Shown here in pieces: positions 8,231-16,633 of a DNA stretch of 64,000 nucleotides. A program made the translations under genes and the position numbers. The stretch lies in contig JBMYWH010000007.1 of assembly GCA_049607205.1 (NCBI GenBank), positions 23,051 to 87,050 of the forward strand, in the 5' to 3' direction. The notes beneath the pieces were generated by a model. The model worked only from the letters and a program-made list of their open reading frames with translations, was not told where the DNA came from and did not search any database. The number at the start of each line of letters is the position of its first letter. Position 1 is the stretch's first letter. The DNA comes from JBELHR01 sp049607205. Lineage in GTDB: Bacteria > Bacteroidota > Bacteroidia > Flavobacteriales > Flavobacteriaceae.

Positions 8231-9448
8231 TTAATTCCAATTCAAGATAGACTTGAATTCATAGTTATCTGCTCCAGGAATAATTCCTTTTGCGTTCTCA
8301 ACATCTTCAGGTGTCAAATAATCCATTTCAGAGATAAACAACTGAACCATTTCCGAATTTATATCCAGCAATCGGGGCTGTATTTTATTCTCTTCTCCAA
8401 GTAACTCCTCCAATTGAATTGGAATAATATCCCCATTGGAATTAGCACTTACTATACAGTTGGTATAGCCATCATCATAAAGCTTCTTTACTCCAATACC
8501 CAACAGAGTACAAAGGGTCAAATCATAGGCAATAGGATTACAACATCTAAGTTCATACCCTACTTCAACTGGCCTTAATTTGATTCTTAAAGATTCTTGT
8601 TTTAGTCGTTTTGCCAAGAGTTCGTTGAAAAAATGAGACTTACTCAATAAACTTAATTCTGGATGCCCATGAGCATCGTAAGAGAAGTTAATATTTGCCT
8701 TCTTTAGCTCTTCTTCATCCAATAAATGAAATACACCTTCAGAAATCAAAATAACTCCATAGTCTAATCCCTGTAATTTTCTTTTAAGGATAGTAGACAT
8801 CATTAATGAGACTAATTTATCAATGCTAATCTTGGTCTCATTAAACATTTCTGGTACTATGAATAAGGGAAAATGACATGCCGAAGCAATCCCAAAAGCT
8901 AAATGACCTGCGCTTCGTCCCATAGAACTCATCACAAACCAAAGGTTACTAGTTCGTGCATCTTCATACACGGTATTTCCAATTCTTACTCCTTCATTCT
9001 TTGCGCTATGAAATCCAAAGGTTGGATTTCTATCCGGCAATGGAAGGTCATTATCTATGGTTTTAGGGACATGAATATGTCTAAGTTCACGATTCGTTAA
9101 TTTCATAAACTCAGAAATTCTACAAGCCGTAGATGCTGTATCATCTCCTCCAATAGTTACCAATAGTTTAACATTGTGTCGCTCAAAAAAATCAGTTGAC
9201 ATCTGATTTTCTCTAGGCTTAAAACGACTCATTATAAGGGCAGAACCTCCTCTTGAAAAGATTCGGTCTGCCATTTTATAATCTATGTTCACAATATCTG
9301 GTTCATTTAAGAATAGTCCTTCATAACCATTATGAAGACCTATTACTCGATAGTCCGCTTTGAGAAAACTCTTAGCTACTGTACTAATTACAGTATTAAT
9401 CCCAGGAGCTGGACCTCCTCCACATATAATAAGAACCGTTTCTCTCAT
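8231..9448 (-). CDS. 6-phosphofructokinase with PPi-type active-site residues
   Basis: 405-residue PfkA-family enzyme interconverting fructose-6-phosphate and fructose-1,6-bisphosphate. Phosphoryl-donor motifs are visible: ICGGGPAPGIN (8-18), GGDDT (100-104) and PKTIDND (128-134). In E. coli ATP-PFK the equivalent positions read GGDGS and PGTIDND; Asp103 and Lys129 here are the two substitutions that mark pyrophosphate-dependent enzymes, which work reversibly. Length also fits the longer PPi or mixed-substrate clade rather than the 320-residue ATP type. It overlaps the KDG kinase stop by 1 bp and precedes KDPG aldolase, so it is embedded in the alginate catabolic operon. I infer a gluconeogenic role, turning triose from alginate into hexose phosphate; ATP use cannot be excluded by sequence alone. 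Confidence 0.9.
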   Translation of the reverse strand: MRETVLIICGGGPAPGINTVISTVAKSFLKADYRVIGLHNGYEGLFLNEPDIVNIDYKMADRIFSRGGSALIMSRFKPRENQMSTDFFERHNVKLLVTIGGDDTASTACRISEFMKLTNRELRHIHVPKTIDNDLPLPDRNPTFGFHSAKNEGVRIGNTVYEDARTSNLWFVMSSMGRSAGHLAFGIASACHFPLFIVPEMFNETKISIDKLVSLMMSTILKRKLQGLDYGVILISEGVFHLLDEEELKKANINFSYDAHGHPELSLLSKSHFFNELLAKRLKQESLRIKLRPVEVGYELRCCNPIAYDLTLCTLLGIGVKKLYDDGYTNCIVSANSNGDIIPIQLEELLGEENKIQPRLLDINSEMVQLFISEMDYLTPEDVENAKGIIPGADNYEFKSILNWN

Positions 9449-10494
9449 TATCTAGCTACTCGACCAGAGGCATCTCCTCCCATCAATTTCTCAACTTCAG
9501 CTACAGTAACAAGATTTGCATCTCCTTTTATAGTATGCTTTAAACAAGATGCCGCTACAGCAAAATCTAAAGCATTTTGATCATCTTCAGGATACTTTAA
9601 TAATCCATAAATCAATCCTCCCATGAAAGAGTCTCCTCCTCCAACTCTATCAACGATATCAGTAATCTGATATTGACGCGTCTGGAACATAGTTTTTCCA
9701 TCGTATAAAACTCCAGCCCATGTGTTATGAGAAGCAGAAATAGATCCTCTAAGCGTTGTTATTACTTTCTTTGCTTTAGGGAATTTTTTCATCATTTGTT
9801 CACAAACAGATAAAAAGGCTTCCGCTTTTACATTATGTCCCTCAGTTTGAACCGAGATTCCTTCTGGCTTAATTCCGAAGTGCATCTCAGCGTCCTCTTC
9901 ATTTCCAAGTACAACATCACAAAAAGCAGTAAGCTCACTCATGATTGCTTCTCTTTTAGAATCATCACAATAATTCCAAAGCTTAGCACGGTAATTCAAA
10001 TCTGTTGAAATAGTAATTCCCATTTTACTTGCAACTTCTAACGCTTCTAGACATGCATCTGCTGCACCTTGCGAAATTGCCGGAGTAATACCCGTCCAAT
10101 GGAACCACTCTACACCTTCAAAAACCTTTTCCCAATCAACCATTCCTGCCTTAATCTCAGACATAGCAGAATGAGCACGGTCATAAACAACTTTTGATCC
10201 ACGTGAAACTGCACCTGTCTCTAAGAAATAAATCCCTAAACGATCGCCACCGTAGATAATTTTATCTACACCAACTCCACGTTTTCTCATTTCCATCATG
10301 GCACATTGTCCTATATCATTCTGTGGCAAACGCGTTACAAAATCTACAGGCACACCATAATTCGCTAAAGACACCGCTACATTCGATTCACCACCTCCAT
10401 AAATTGCATCAAAATTATTGGCTTGTGAGAACCTTAAAAAACCTTGTGGTGCTAATCTTAACATGATCTCACCAAACGTTACTACTTTTTTCAT
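9448..10494 (-). CDS. kdgK: 2-dehydro-3-deoxygluconokinase (KDG kinase), PfkB family
   Basis: 348-residue ribokinase-fold sugar kinase that phosphorylates KDG to KDPG with ATP. The N-terminal TFGEIMLRLAP and YGGGESNVAVSLANYG blocks are typical of KDG kinases, and the catalytic anion-hole motif VGGGDSFMGGLIYG with its aspartate lies near residue 295. I chose the ATG at 10494; a TTG directly before it adds only one residue. It sits 16 bp after the DEH reductase and overlaps the phosphofructokinase start by 1 bp, so translation is probably coupled. Cytoplasmic, central step of the alginate and pectin uronate pathway. Confidence 0.95.
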   Translation of the reverse strand: MKKVVTFGEIMLRLAPQGFLRFSQANNFDAIYGGGESNVAVSLANYGVPVDFVTRLPQNDIGQCAMMEMRKRGVGVDKIIYGGDRLGIYFLETGAVSRGSKVVYDRAHSAMSEIKAGMVDWEKVFEGVEWFHWTGITPAISQGAADACLEALEVASKMGITISTDLNYRAKLWNYCDDSKREAIMSELTAFCDVVLGNEEDAEMHFGIKPEGISVQTEGHNVKAEAFLSVCEQMMKKFPKAKKVITTLRGSISASHNTWAGVLYDGKTMFQTRQYQITDIVDRVGGGDSFMGGLIYGLLKYPEDDQNALDFAVAASCLKHTIKGDANLVTVAEVEKLMGGDASGRVAR

Positions 10495-10510
10495 CAAATT
10501 TTATTTTTTG

Positions 10511-11266
10511 TTAACTGAAGGCTAATCCTCCGTTGATATCAATATTGTTTCCATTCAAGAATGAAGATTCTGGTCCTGCTAAATAAGCAACTACATCAGC
10601 AACTTCTTCTGCTGTTCCTTCTCTTTTTAAAGCCGTTGCATTTGCAACATTCACTCTAACCTGATCCTTAGTAAAGTCATCGTGGAATTTAGTAGCAATC
10701 ATACCTGGATTCAACGCATTTACACGGATTCCCTGAGGTCCGAATTCCTTAGCTAAACCTCTTGTAAATGTCATTACAGCTCCTTTAGACGCTCCATATA
10801 AAGTAGCTCCAGGACCACCACCATCTCTAGCAGCTTGAGAAGCAAAATTAATTACAGAACCACCTTTACGCATCATTGGTTTGAAGGCCTTAGTCACAAA
10901 TACTGTTGACTTGAAGTTTACATTCATTAATAAATCATAAAAAGACTCATCAATTTCTTCGATAGTCTTACGACCAAAAAGTCCACCTGCTACATTTACT
11001 AAGATGTCAATATGCTCTCCAAATGCATCCTTAGTCACCTGAACCATGTTGTCAATATCAGCTTGCTTAGTAACATCTGCATATACAGCTACTGCTTCTC
11101 CACCTACAGCTTCGATTTCAGCAAGTGTAGCATCTCTATCAGCTTCACTATCAAAATAATTCACAACAACTTTTGCTCCTTCTGCAGCCAATTTAACACA
11201 TACAGCACGACCTATATCTCGTCCTCCTCCTGTAACAACTGCGATTTTTCCTTGTAATTTTCCCAT
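10511..11266 (-). CDS. SDR-family oxidoreductase, probable DEH reductase
   Basis: 251-residue classical short-chain dehydrogenase. The nucleotide-binding motif is VTGGGRDIGRA (11-21), NVAG is at 91-94, and the catalytic set is Ser143, Tyr157 and Lys161 (YGASK). The C-terminal FLNGNNIDINGGLAFS is the usual SDR end. In alginate operons this enzyme reduces 4-deoxy-L-erythro-5-hexoseulose uronate (DEH) to 2-keto-3-deoxygluconate, feeding the kinase encoded 16 bp downstream. The assignment to DEH rests on the neighbourhood; other uronate or keto-acid substrates cannot be excluded. NADPH versus NADH preference is not evident, although the Asp39 region (NYFDS) does not clearly point to either. Confidence 0.88.
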   Translation of the reverse strand: MGKLQGKIAVVTGGGRDIGRAVCVKLAAEGAKVVVNYFDSEADRDATLAEIEAVGGEAVAVYADVTKQADIDNMVQVTKDAFGEHIDILVNVAGGLFGRKTIEEIDESFYDLLMNVNFKSTVFVTKAFKPMMRKGGSVINFASQAARDGGGPGATLYGASKGAVMTFTRGLAKEFGPQGIRVNALNPGMIATKFHDDFTKDQVRVNVANATALKREGTAEEVADVVAYLAGPESSFLNGNNIDINGGLAFS

Positions 11267-11290
11267 AATATATATTTCTAAGTTTTCTAT

Positions 11291-12574
11291 TTATTGTTTA
11301 TCGATGATTTGAATTTTCTTGATCATCAGCAAGATTGATATAACTGCTAGCGGTGCTAGTACTGCAATAATGATAAATGCAGGTGTATAAGATGTTTTTG
11401 TTATTTGCGGGATTAACCAGTTCATAACAATAACTGATACGGCTCCAATTGTTCCAGCAAAACCTGCCAAAGTTCCTACAGAAGGTCCTCTGAACAAATC
11501 ACTAGATAAGGTTTGAATATTCCCAATTGCAAATTGGAATCCGAACAGGACTAATCCTGTAATGTAAATGAAAGTCATAGGATTGTTCTCATTTACTAAA
11601 AAGATTATTCCAAGTAGGCCAATGAAGATTAAGGCACCTCCAATTCCAATGGTCATTTTTCTTGAGTAATCCACAGAATGCTTTTTCATAAGCTTTCCAG
11701 AGTACCATCCACCTAAAAGACTTCCTGCCATACCACCCAGATACGAAATCCAAATAGTCTCTCCGATATCCGCGATACTGAAATCAAACTTCCAGTTTAA
11801 GTACAAAGGCATCCATCCTACAAAAAGCCACCAAATAGGTTCGATAAAGAAACGAGCTCCTAATACTCCCCAAGCTTCGCGATGTTTTAAGATTTGAAAT
11901 AAACTCAAACCTTTCTCTTCTGATTTATCATCTGATTTATCATCAGATAAAGCTTCGCGAGAACTAAGAATCATTTTCTTTTCCTCCTCTGTGATCCAAG
12001 AATTCTTATCTGGAGTTGCATTATTAATAAACAACCATGGAATTACCCATAAAACTCCAATAGCACCAATAATGATGTAGGTAGTTCTCCATCCAAAATG
12101 TCCGTATAAATAAGCTATTAACACCGGAGCAATAACACTCCCTAAAGAAGCTCCTGCATTAAATATTCCCTGAGCAATCGCTCTTTGATGTACTGGAAAC
12201 CATTCTCCATTACTCTTCACCGCACCAGGCCAATTACCTGCTTCACCCAGTCCTAATAAGGCTCTAAAAGCTGTCAAAGAAACTAGACCTCTTGCAAAGG
12301 CATGCAATACCGAAGCACCAGACCAAACTACAATGGACACAACAAATCCCATCCTCGATCCAATCAAGTCAAATAACTTACCTGAAAGCATCTTTCCTAA
12401 GGCATATGAAATCATGAATACATTCAACATGATCGCATAATCAGATTCATCCAAGCCCAAATCTTTCCCCATTTCTGGCCACATCACACCGAAGGCGGTT
12501 CTATCAATATAATTGATAATAGTCGCCAGACAGATCAGTGAAATGATCCACCATCTTAATCCTTTAATCTTCAT
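11291..12574 (-). CDS. MFS uronate transporter (hexuronate/ACS family)
   Basis: 427-residue inner-membrane permease with about 12 hydrophobic segments. The N-terminus WWIISLICLATIINYIDRTA is the hallmark of the anion:cation symporter branch that includes ExuT hexuronate transporters, and GNWPGAVKSNGEWFP after TM4 is another ACS signature. A charged central loop contains a DDKSDDKSEEK run. In this operon the likely cargo is DEH or another monomer made by oligoalginate lyases in the periplasm. It follows the GntR gene by 58 bp, a gap that holds the palindrome at 12586-12600, and precedes the SDR gene by 24 bp. Confidence 0.92.
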   Translation of the reverse strand: MKIKGLRWWIISLICLATIINYIDRTAFGVMWPEMGKDLGLDESDYAIMLNVFMISYALGKMLSGKLFDLIGSRMGFVVSIVVWSGASVLHAFARGLVSLTAFRALLGLGEAGNWPGAVKSNGEWFPVHQRAIAQGIFNAGASLGSVIAPVLIAYLYGHFGWRTTYIIIGAIGVLWVIPWLFINNATPDKNSWITEEEKKMILSSREALSDDKSDDKSEEKGLSLFQILKHREAWGVLGARFFIEPIWWLFVGWMPLYLNWKFDFSIADIGETIWISYLGGMAGSLLGGWYSGKLMKKHSVDYSRKMTIGIGGALIFIGLLGIIFLVNENNPMTFIYITGLVLFGFQFAIGNIQTLSSDLFRGPSVGTLAGFAGTIGAVSVIVMNWLIPQITKTSYTPAFIIIAVLAPLAVISILLMIKKIQIIDKQ

Positions 12575-12585
12575 TTTTAAAGAAA

Positions 12586-12600
12586 TTGTAGAGCCTACAA
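12586..12600. repeat. Perfect inverted repeat upstream of the MFS start
   Basis: TTGTAG-AGC-CTACAA, arms of 6 bp, 12 bp upstream of the MFS start codon within the 58-bp gap after the GntR gene. It differs from the TTGGTnnACCAA operators. It may be an operator or a small intercistronic hairpin in the transcript; no promoter element is obvious beside it. Confidence 0.4.
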
Positions 12601-12632
12601 TACGCGCAAACTCTTGATTATATAATACTTAT

Positions 12633-13331
12633 TTAGTGATAACAGTATTCATATAAACTTTTGAAGTGTACTTTCATTTTTTCTTTGGCTAAAGAAGGGT
12701 TTTGTTCTTTAATCGCCTCATAAATATCTTGGTGCTCTTGTATTCCCTGTTTAGACAAGTTACTGTCACACACATGATATTTTTCGAAATTAGTAATGAT
12801 TTCTGGAGTGATACTTAACATCAAAGTATTCAAAGTTGAATTCCCCGATGCCCGAGCAATAGACAAATGAAAAAGCAGATCTTCTGCAACTGCTTCTTCA
12901 TTTTTATTGACCTTATCATTATAAGCGTCCAAAGCAGCTTTGATTTTACTCAAATCTTCTTCAGTTCTTCTTATAGCTGCTAGTTTAACAGCTTTAAGCT
13001 CCATAAAAATTCTAGTTTCTACTAGGCTTTTAAAATTAGGTTGTTCCAGACTTATGATATCGTCCAAAATACCTTTTAATGCCACTCCTCCTATATTTGA
13101 GATAAAGGTCCCACTTTGAGGAATTGACTTTAAAATACCATAAAATTCTAATCGTTGAATTGCATCACGAACATTGGTTCTACTCACCTCAAAACGATCC
13201 GCAAGAGCTCTTTCTGAAGGTAATTTTTCTCCAGATTCAAAATTCTTAAGAACAATCAGATCTCTTAATTGTTTAATAATTTTGTTTTGAACATCTTGAC
13301 TTTCTGTCATCGATGAGAGTGATAATTTCAT
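12633..13331 (-). CDS. GntR-family regulator, FadR/FCD subfamily
   Basis: 232-residue transcription factor, the probable local controller of alginate genes. The N-terminal winged helix contains EKLPSERALADRFEVSR and NVRDAIQRLEFYGIL (about 36-67), and the C-terminal all-helical FCD domain carries the metal/ligand-binding residues in LLFHLSIARASGN and the later HQDIYEAI. FadR-type proteins bind palindromes of the form T-N-G-T-Nx-A-C-N-A as dimers and are usually released by a pathway metabolite. Matching TTGGTnnACCAA clusters stand at 19944-19981 and 22607-22631. It is encoded inside the operon, between PL7 (51 bp) and the transporter, so it would regulate its own synthesis. Effector probably DEH, KDG or KDPG. 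Confidence 0.92.
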   Translation of the reverse strand: MKLSLSSMTESQDVQNKIIKQLRDLIVLKNFESGEKLPSERALADRFEVSRTNVRDAIQRLEFYGILKSIPQSGTFISNIGGVALKGILDDIISLEQPNFKSLVETRIFMELKAVKLAAIRRTEEDLSKIKAALDAYNDKVNKNEEAVAEDLLFHLSIARASGNSTLNTLMLSITPEIITNFEKYHVCDSNLSKQGIQEHQDIYEAIKEQNPSLAKEKMKVHFKSLYEYCYH

Positions 13332-13381
13332 GATTCTTAGATTATAAATTAAAGGTACAAAACATTTCTTTACTCTAAAAT

Positions 13382-14269
13382 TTAATGATTAACTTCAAGA
13401 GTATAATACTTAACTACTGCGAACCCATTACTATCTTTGGTTCCTAGATAATTTCCGGCTTTGAAATAATTCTCAAAGACTCCCCATTTTTTCATATGGA
13501 TATCAGAATACCTCACTTCTTCATCGTCATTCAATCGAATAACCATAAGTCCGTCACTTACTTCTACTGATAAGGTAAATGGATCAAAACCTACATAGGT
13601 ATCGAAGGTGTGTCCTTCATCATCAATCCAAGCACTCTTCTTTAATATCTCCTCTGCAGAACTTCCAAGATTTTTAATCTTTTTAGTCTTCACACGGATT
13701 TTACCATCATTCCAGTAAATTTTTAAAATCGGTGGAGCATCTGTCGAACTCGCTCCAATTAATTCTTGCTGTTCCTTTGATAATCGACCGTGAATCTGCA
13801 TGACAATGGTCTTGTGGTAATCTCCATCTTCATCTTTTGAAATTCTAGCGAGTTGAAGTTTCCCTTTCATAAAAGCACCGTCTGCGAATTTCCAGTTCAC
13901 ATCGTTGTTTTCAGTGTCCATTAATTCACGAAGCTCCGTTCTCGAATAAGATGTATTCTGAGTAGTAGATCCAGGATAGGTATAAAAAACAATCGCTCCA
14001 TTAACCGAATCATTATACATAAATGGCTTCAACACATCCATATTAGCATAATTCAAAATTTCAGGAGGATAAACCTCAAGTGCCTTACCATCTTCTCTAG
14101 GAATAGGTAATGTCACCTTCCAATGACTTAAATCAATATCCGCCAACTGATAGTCCTTTTCTATGACTTCAGGTAGCACATCATTATCGTTCTGGCAACT
14201 CGCGCTGAGACTAAGAATTAGTAACACCGGAAGTATCCAAAGCTTATTCATTTTTGTGATTTTAATCAT
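13382..14269 (-). CDS. Alginate lyase, polysaccharide lyase family 7, lipoprotein
   Basis: 295-residue PL7 enzyme. A lipoprotein signal ends at Cys25 (LSLSASC), so it is probably anchored at the outer membrane surface. The three family motifs are visible: SRTELRE (Arg110, Glu112, Arg114), QIH (158-160) and YFKAGNYLG (about 268-276), which hold the catalytic Gln, His and Tyr. Ile in QIH is commonly linked to activity on guluronate-containing alginate, in contrast to QVH; this is a tendency only. The second Met (14251) is an equally good start. It lies 88 bp downstream of the PKD lipoprotein, a gap with a strong hairpin (14299-14348). Confidence 0.94.
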   Translation of the reverse strand: MIKITKMNKLWILPVLLILSLSASCQNDNDVLPEVIEKDYQLADIDLSHWKVTLPIPREDGKALEVYPPEILNYANMDVLKPFMYNDSVNGAIVFYTYPGSTTQNTSYSRTELRELMDTENNDVNWKFADGAFMKGKLQLARISKDEDGDYHKTIVMQIHGRLSKEQQELIGASSTDAPPILKIYWNDGKIRVKTKKIKNLGSSAEEILKKSAWIDDEGHTFDTYVGFDPFTLSVEVSDGLMVIRLNDDEEVRYSDIHMKKWGVFENYFKAGNYLGTKDSNGFAVVKYYTLEVNH

Positions 14270-14298
14270 TTTATAATTTTTTCTTTTTTAGTAAAATC

Positions 14299-14348
14299 AT
14301 TGTCTAGGTCCTGAGCACCCGTTCAGATGCCCAAAACCATCAGACAAT
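14299..14348 (-). other. Intercistronic hairpin between PKD lipoprotein and PL7
   Basis: In the transcript ATTGTCT and AGACAAT (14342-14348 and 14299-14305) close a structure that encloses an inner stem GGGCATC/GGTGCTC (with wobbles) and a short loop. No T tract follows on the minus strand, so it is not a standard terminator. It may be an mRNA processing or stability element that sets the ratio of SusCD to lyase. Confidence 0.4.
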
Positions 14349-14357
14349 TCATCAACT

Positions 14358-15197
14358 TTATTCTGGAATAGATAGACTAAACGAATCTAATCTAGACTCT
14401 ACTCCAACATTACTTCCAAAAATAGAGATCACCGTATTCGCACCAGAATTGAAATAAAGATCAACTCTTACGTACTCATCCGAATCTTCTTGATTGGTAC
14501 CAACAAACTTCTCAATTGTAGCTCCTTCTACATCAGCAATATCTGTAAATCCACCTCCATTTAAAACACTAATTGTAACGGAACCTTCTCCTGATTCTTT
14601 CATAGTATAGTAATAGGTTAATACATAATCTGCATTAGGACTTACTTCTAATTCTTGATATAAAATTCTATCTCCTCCAGAAGGTAATTTAGCAGCTTTT
14701 TCTCCTTGATATACAGGTGAAGAAGTAATTTGCGTAATTCCTCCTAGGTCATTATTTCTCCAAAATTCTTTACCGTCAACACCGTCAACAGGTTCGAATC
14801 CTGGGGCTAAAATCTCAGGTAACTTAACAGGAGGTGCAGGTGGCTCTTCCACCAATACATCCATAGTAAACTGACTTGAAGCTCCTAATTTATCCGAAGC
14901 TGTTAAACTTACCGTGTAGTTTCCTACAGCCGTGAATTGATGACTTGGTTCAACTTCTTCAGAAGTCATTCCATCTCCGAAATCCCATGCATAATCCGTT
15001 GCATTATCCGAAAGGTTTCCAAAATTGAAAATCAAAAAATCAACTTCGCTTTGCTCAGCAATAAACATTGCTGATGGAGGTGTTTCATCCTCTATTGAAC
15101 CCGATTCTGGTAACTCAAACTCACATGACACAAGTGTGAAAACCCCAAGAATCAAAGCCATTATGTTCTTTAAACTTAAATTATTTATTGTCTTCAT
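14358..15197 (-). CDS. PKD-domain surface lipoprotein, putative glycan-binding protein
   Basis: 279-residue lipoprotein (signal ending FTLVSC, Cys25) directly after susD, the position occupied by SusE/SusF-type surface glycan-binding proteins. A PKD domain covers about residues 40-118, shown by DYAWDFGDGMTS and HQFTAVGNYTVSLTASD. The C-terminal half (about 135-279) looks like a beta-sandwich carbohydrate-binding module, with FWRNNDLGG and a final SRLDSFSLSIPE strand. I infer that it captures alginate for the SusCD transporter. No catalytic motif is visible. It is separated from susD by 4 bp. Confidence 0.8.
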   Translation of the reverse strand: MKTINNLSLKNIMALILGVFTLVSCEFELPESGSIEDETPPSAMFIAEQSEVDFLIFNFGNLSDNATDYAWDFGDGMTSEEVEPSHQFTAVGNYTVSLTASDKLGASSQFTMDVLVEEPPAPPVKLPEILAPGFEPVDGVDGKEFWRNNDLGGITQITSSPVYQGEKAAKLPSGGDRILYQELEVSPNADYVLTYYYTMKESGEGSVTISVLNGGGFTDIADVEGATIEKFVGTNQEDSDEYVRVDLYFNSGANTVISIFGSNVGVESRLDSFSLSIPE

Positions 15198-15201
15198 AAT
15201 A

Positions 15202-16617
15202 TTAATATCCTGGGTTTTGAGTTAATAGTCCTTTACTTAAACCAATCTCATTTTGTGGAATTGGTAATAATAAATCCGTTGCACTAAACTGATATCCATT
15301 AGCATTTGAAAATTCAGTTAAAACCGTTAAAGCAACTCCAAATCTTTTTAAATCAAAGAATCTTTGGTTTTCAAAAGCCAACTCTACTCTTCTTTCGTCA
15401 AGTAACTCTTGTTTTGAAATACTAGCAACTGCATCGGTAAGTCCTGCACGATCTCTAACTTGTTGAAAAGCATCTAGAGCTCTAGGATCATTCGTCAAAT
15501 CAAAGTCTCCCATAATAGCTTCTACATACATTAACAGAACATCAGAATAACGAATAATAATCCAGTCATTTCCTGCTAAAATTGGGTTTGATGACGTCGG
15601 TGCAATCCCTAATGCATCATCACCGTTTGGAATATACTTTGCCACTTGATTCTTAGTTGGCTGTTTTGCATCTACTCTATAAGTGTAAGCAGCACGATCA
15701 CCACCTAGAAGATCAATAGCGGCTTTTGCCTCAGCAGTAACATAGTTTAATCCTGTAGAACGACCCACTGAATTCAACCATTCTGCAGAAAAGTTTTGAC
15801 TATCTCCAGAATTGTCACCATCATAAACAATGGCAAACATTACTTCCTTATTACCTTCTTGATAAAATACATCCTGGTATTCAGATTCTAATTCATATCC
15901 AGAATCCATAACAGACTCTAGTAAAGGCACTGCTTGCTCATGCTTACCAATAGTTAAATATACTTTAGCAAGTAAGGCTTGAGCTGCAGATCTTGAAGCT
16001 CGACCATAATCACCATCACCAAGTCCAGCAACGGCAACCAATAAATCAGATTGAATCAATTCATAAATCTCTTCCTCCGATACTCTAGTAAATTGTGATT
16101 CGTAATCCAATGGATCTAAAACTCTATCCACTAATGGAAGGTCTCCGAACAATCTTACCATCTGGAAATATGCATAAGCTCTTACAAACTTAGCTTCTCC
16201 TTCAAATGCTAATCGATTCTCTTCTGAAGCAACCTCTAAATTTTGCAACACAACATTAGCACGGAAGATTACGTTAAACATACTTCTGTAATAATCTGTA
16301 ACTACACCGTTAGTAGCCTCTACATTAAAAGTCTGAAATTGAGCTTGCTCTCCTTCACTTGACTTAGTCTCTGTATTATCACTGTACATTTCAGTCAACT
16401 GGTATTCAATTTGAACTCCGTGATTCTCATCAGATCGAGTTCCATTAATACCTTGAATACCGTCGTACATATTAATAATCCCAGTAAACAATTCTGCTTC
16501 ATTATCGAAATAACTATCCGAAGTAATTGCCGAAATAGGATCACGATCCAAATAATTCTCACAGGCGGTTAAACCAATTACCAAGAGAACTAATATGCTT
16601 AAATTAATTTTTTTCAT
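15202..16617 (-). CDS. susD: SusD/RagB-family nutrient-binding outer-membrane lipoprotein
   Basis: 471-residue SusD-like protein that caps the SusC channel and binds oligosaccharide. Lipoprotein signal ends at Cys19 (GLTACENYLDRDP, a very typical SusD N-terminus). Tetratricopeptide-like helices follow, with the conserved AEAKFVRAYAYFQMVRLFGDLPLV block (about 140-165) and ARSAAQALLAKVYL-type helix, then the C-terminal RRVELAFENQRFFDLKRFG and LLPIPQNEI signatures. It lies 16 bp downstream of the susC homologue. The alginate substrate is inferred from the PL6, PL7 and PL17 genes in the same locus. Confidence 0.97.
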   Translation of the reverse strand: MKKINLSILVLLVIGLTACENYLDRDPISAITSDSYFDNEAELFTGIINMYDGIQGINGTRSDENHGVQIEYQLTEMYSDNTETKSSEGEQAQFQTFNVEATNGVVTDYYRSMFNVIFRANVVLQNLEVASEENRLAFEGEAKFVRAYAYFQMVRLFGDLPLVDRVLDPLDYESQFTRVSEEEIYELIQSDLLVAVAGLGDGDYGRASRSAAQALLAKVYLTIGKHEQAVPLLESVMDSGYELESEYQDVFYQEGNKEVMFAIVYDGDNSGDSQNFSAEWLNSVGRSTGLNYVTAEAKAAIDLLGGDRAAYTYRVDAKQPTKNQVAKYIPNGDDALGIAPTSSNPILAGNDWIIIRYSDVLLMYVEAIMGDFDLTNDPRALDAFQQVRDRAGLTDAVASISKQELLDERRVELAFENQRFFDLKRFGVALTVLTEFSNANGYQFSATDLLLPIPQNEIGLSKGLLTQNPGY

Positions 16618-16633
16618 AATGTTTTCTTTTTAA

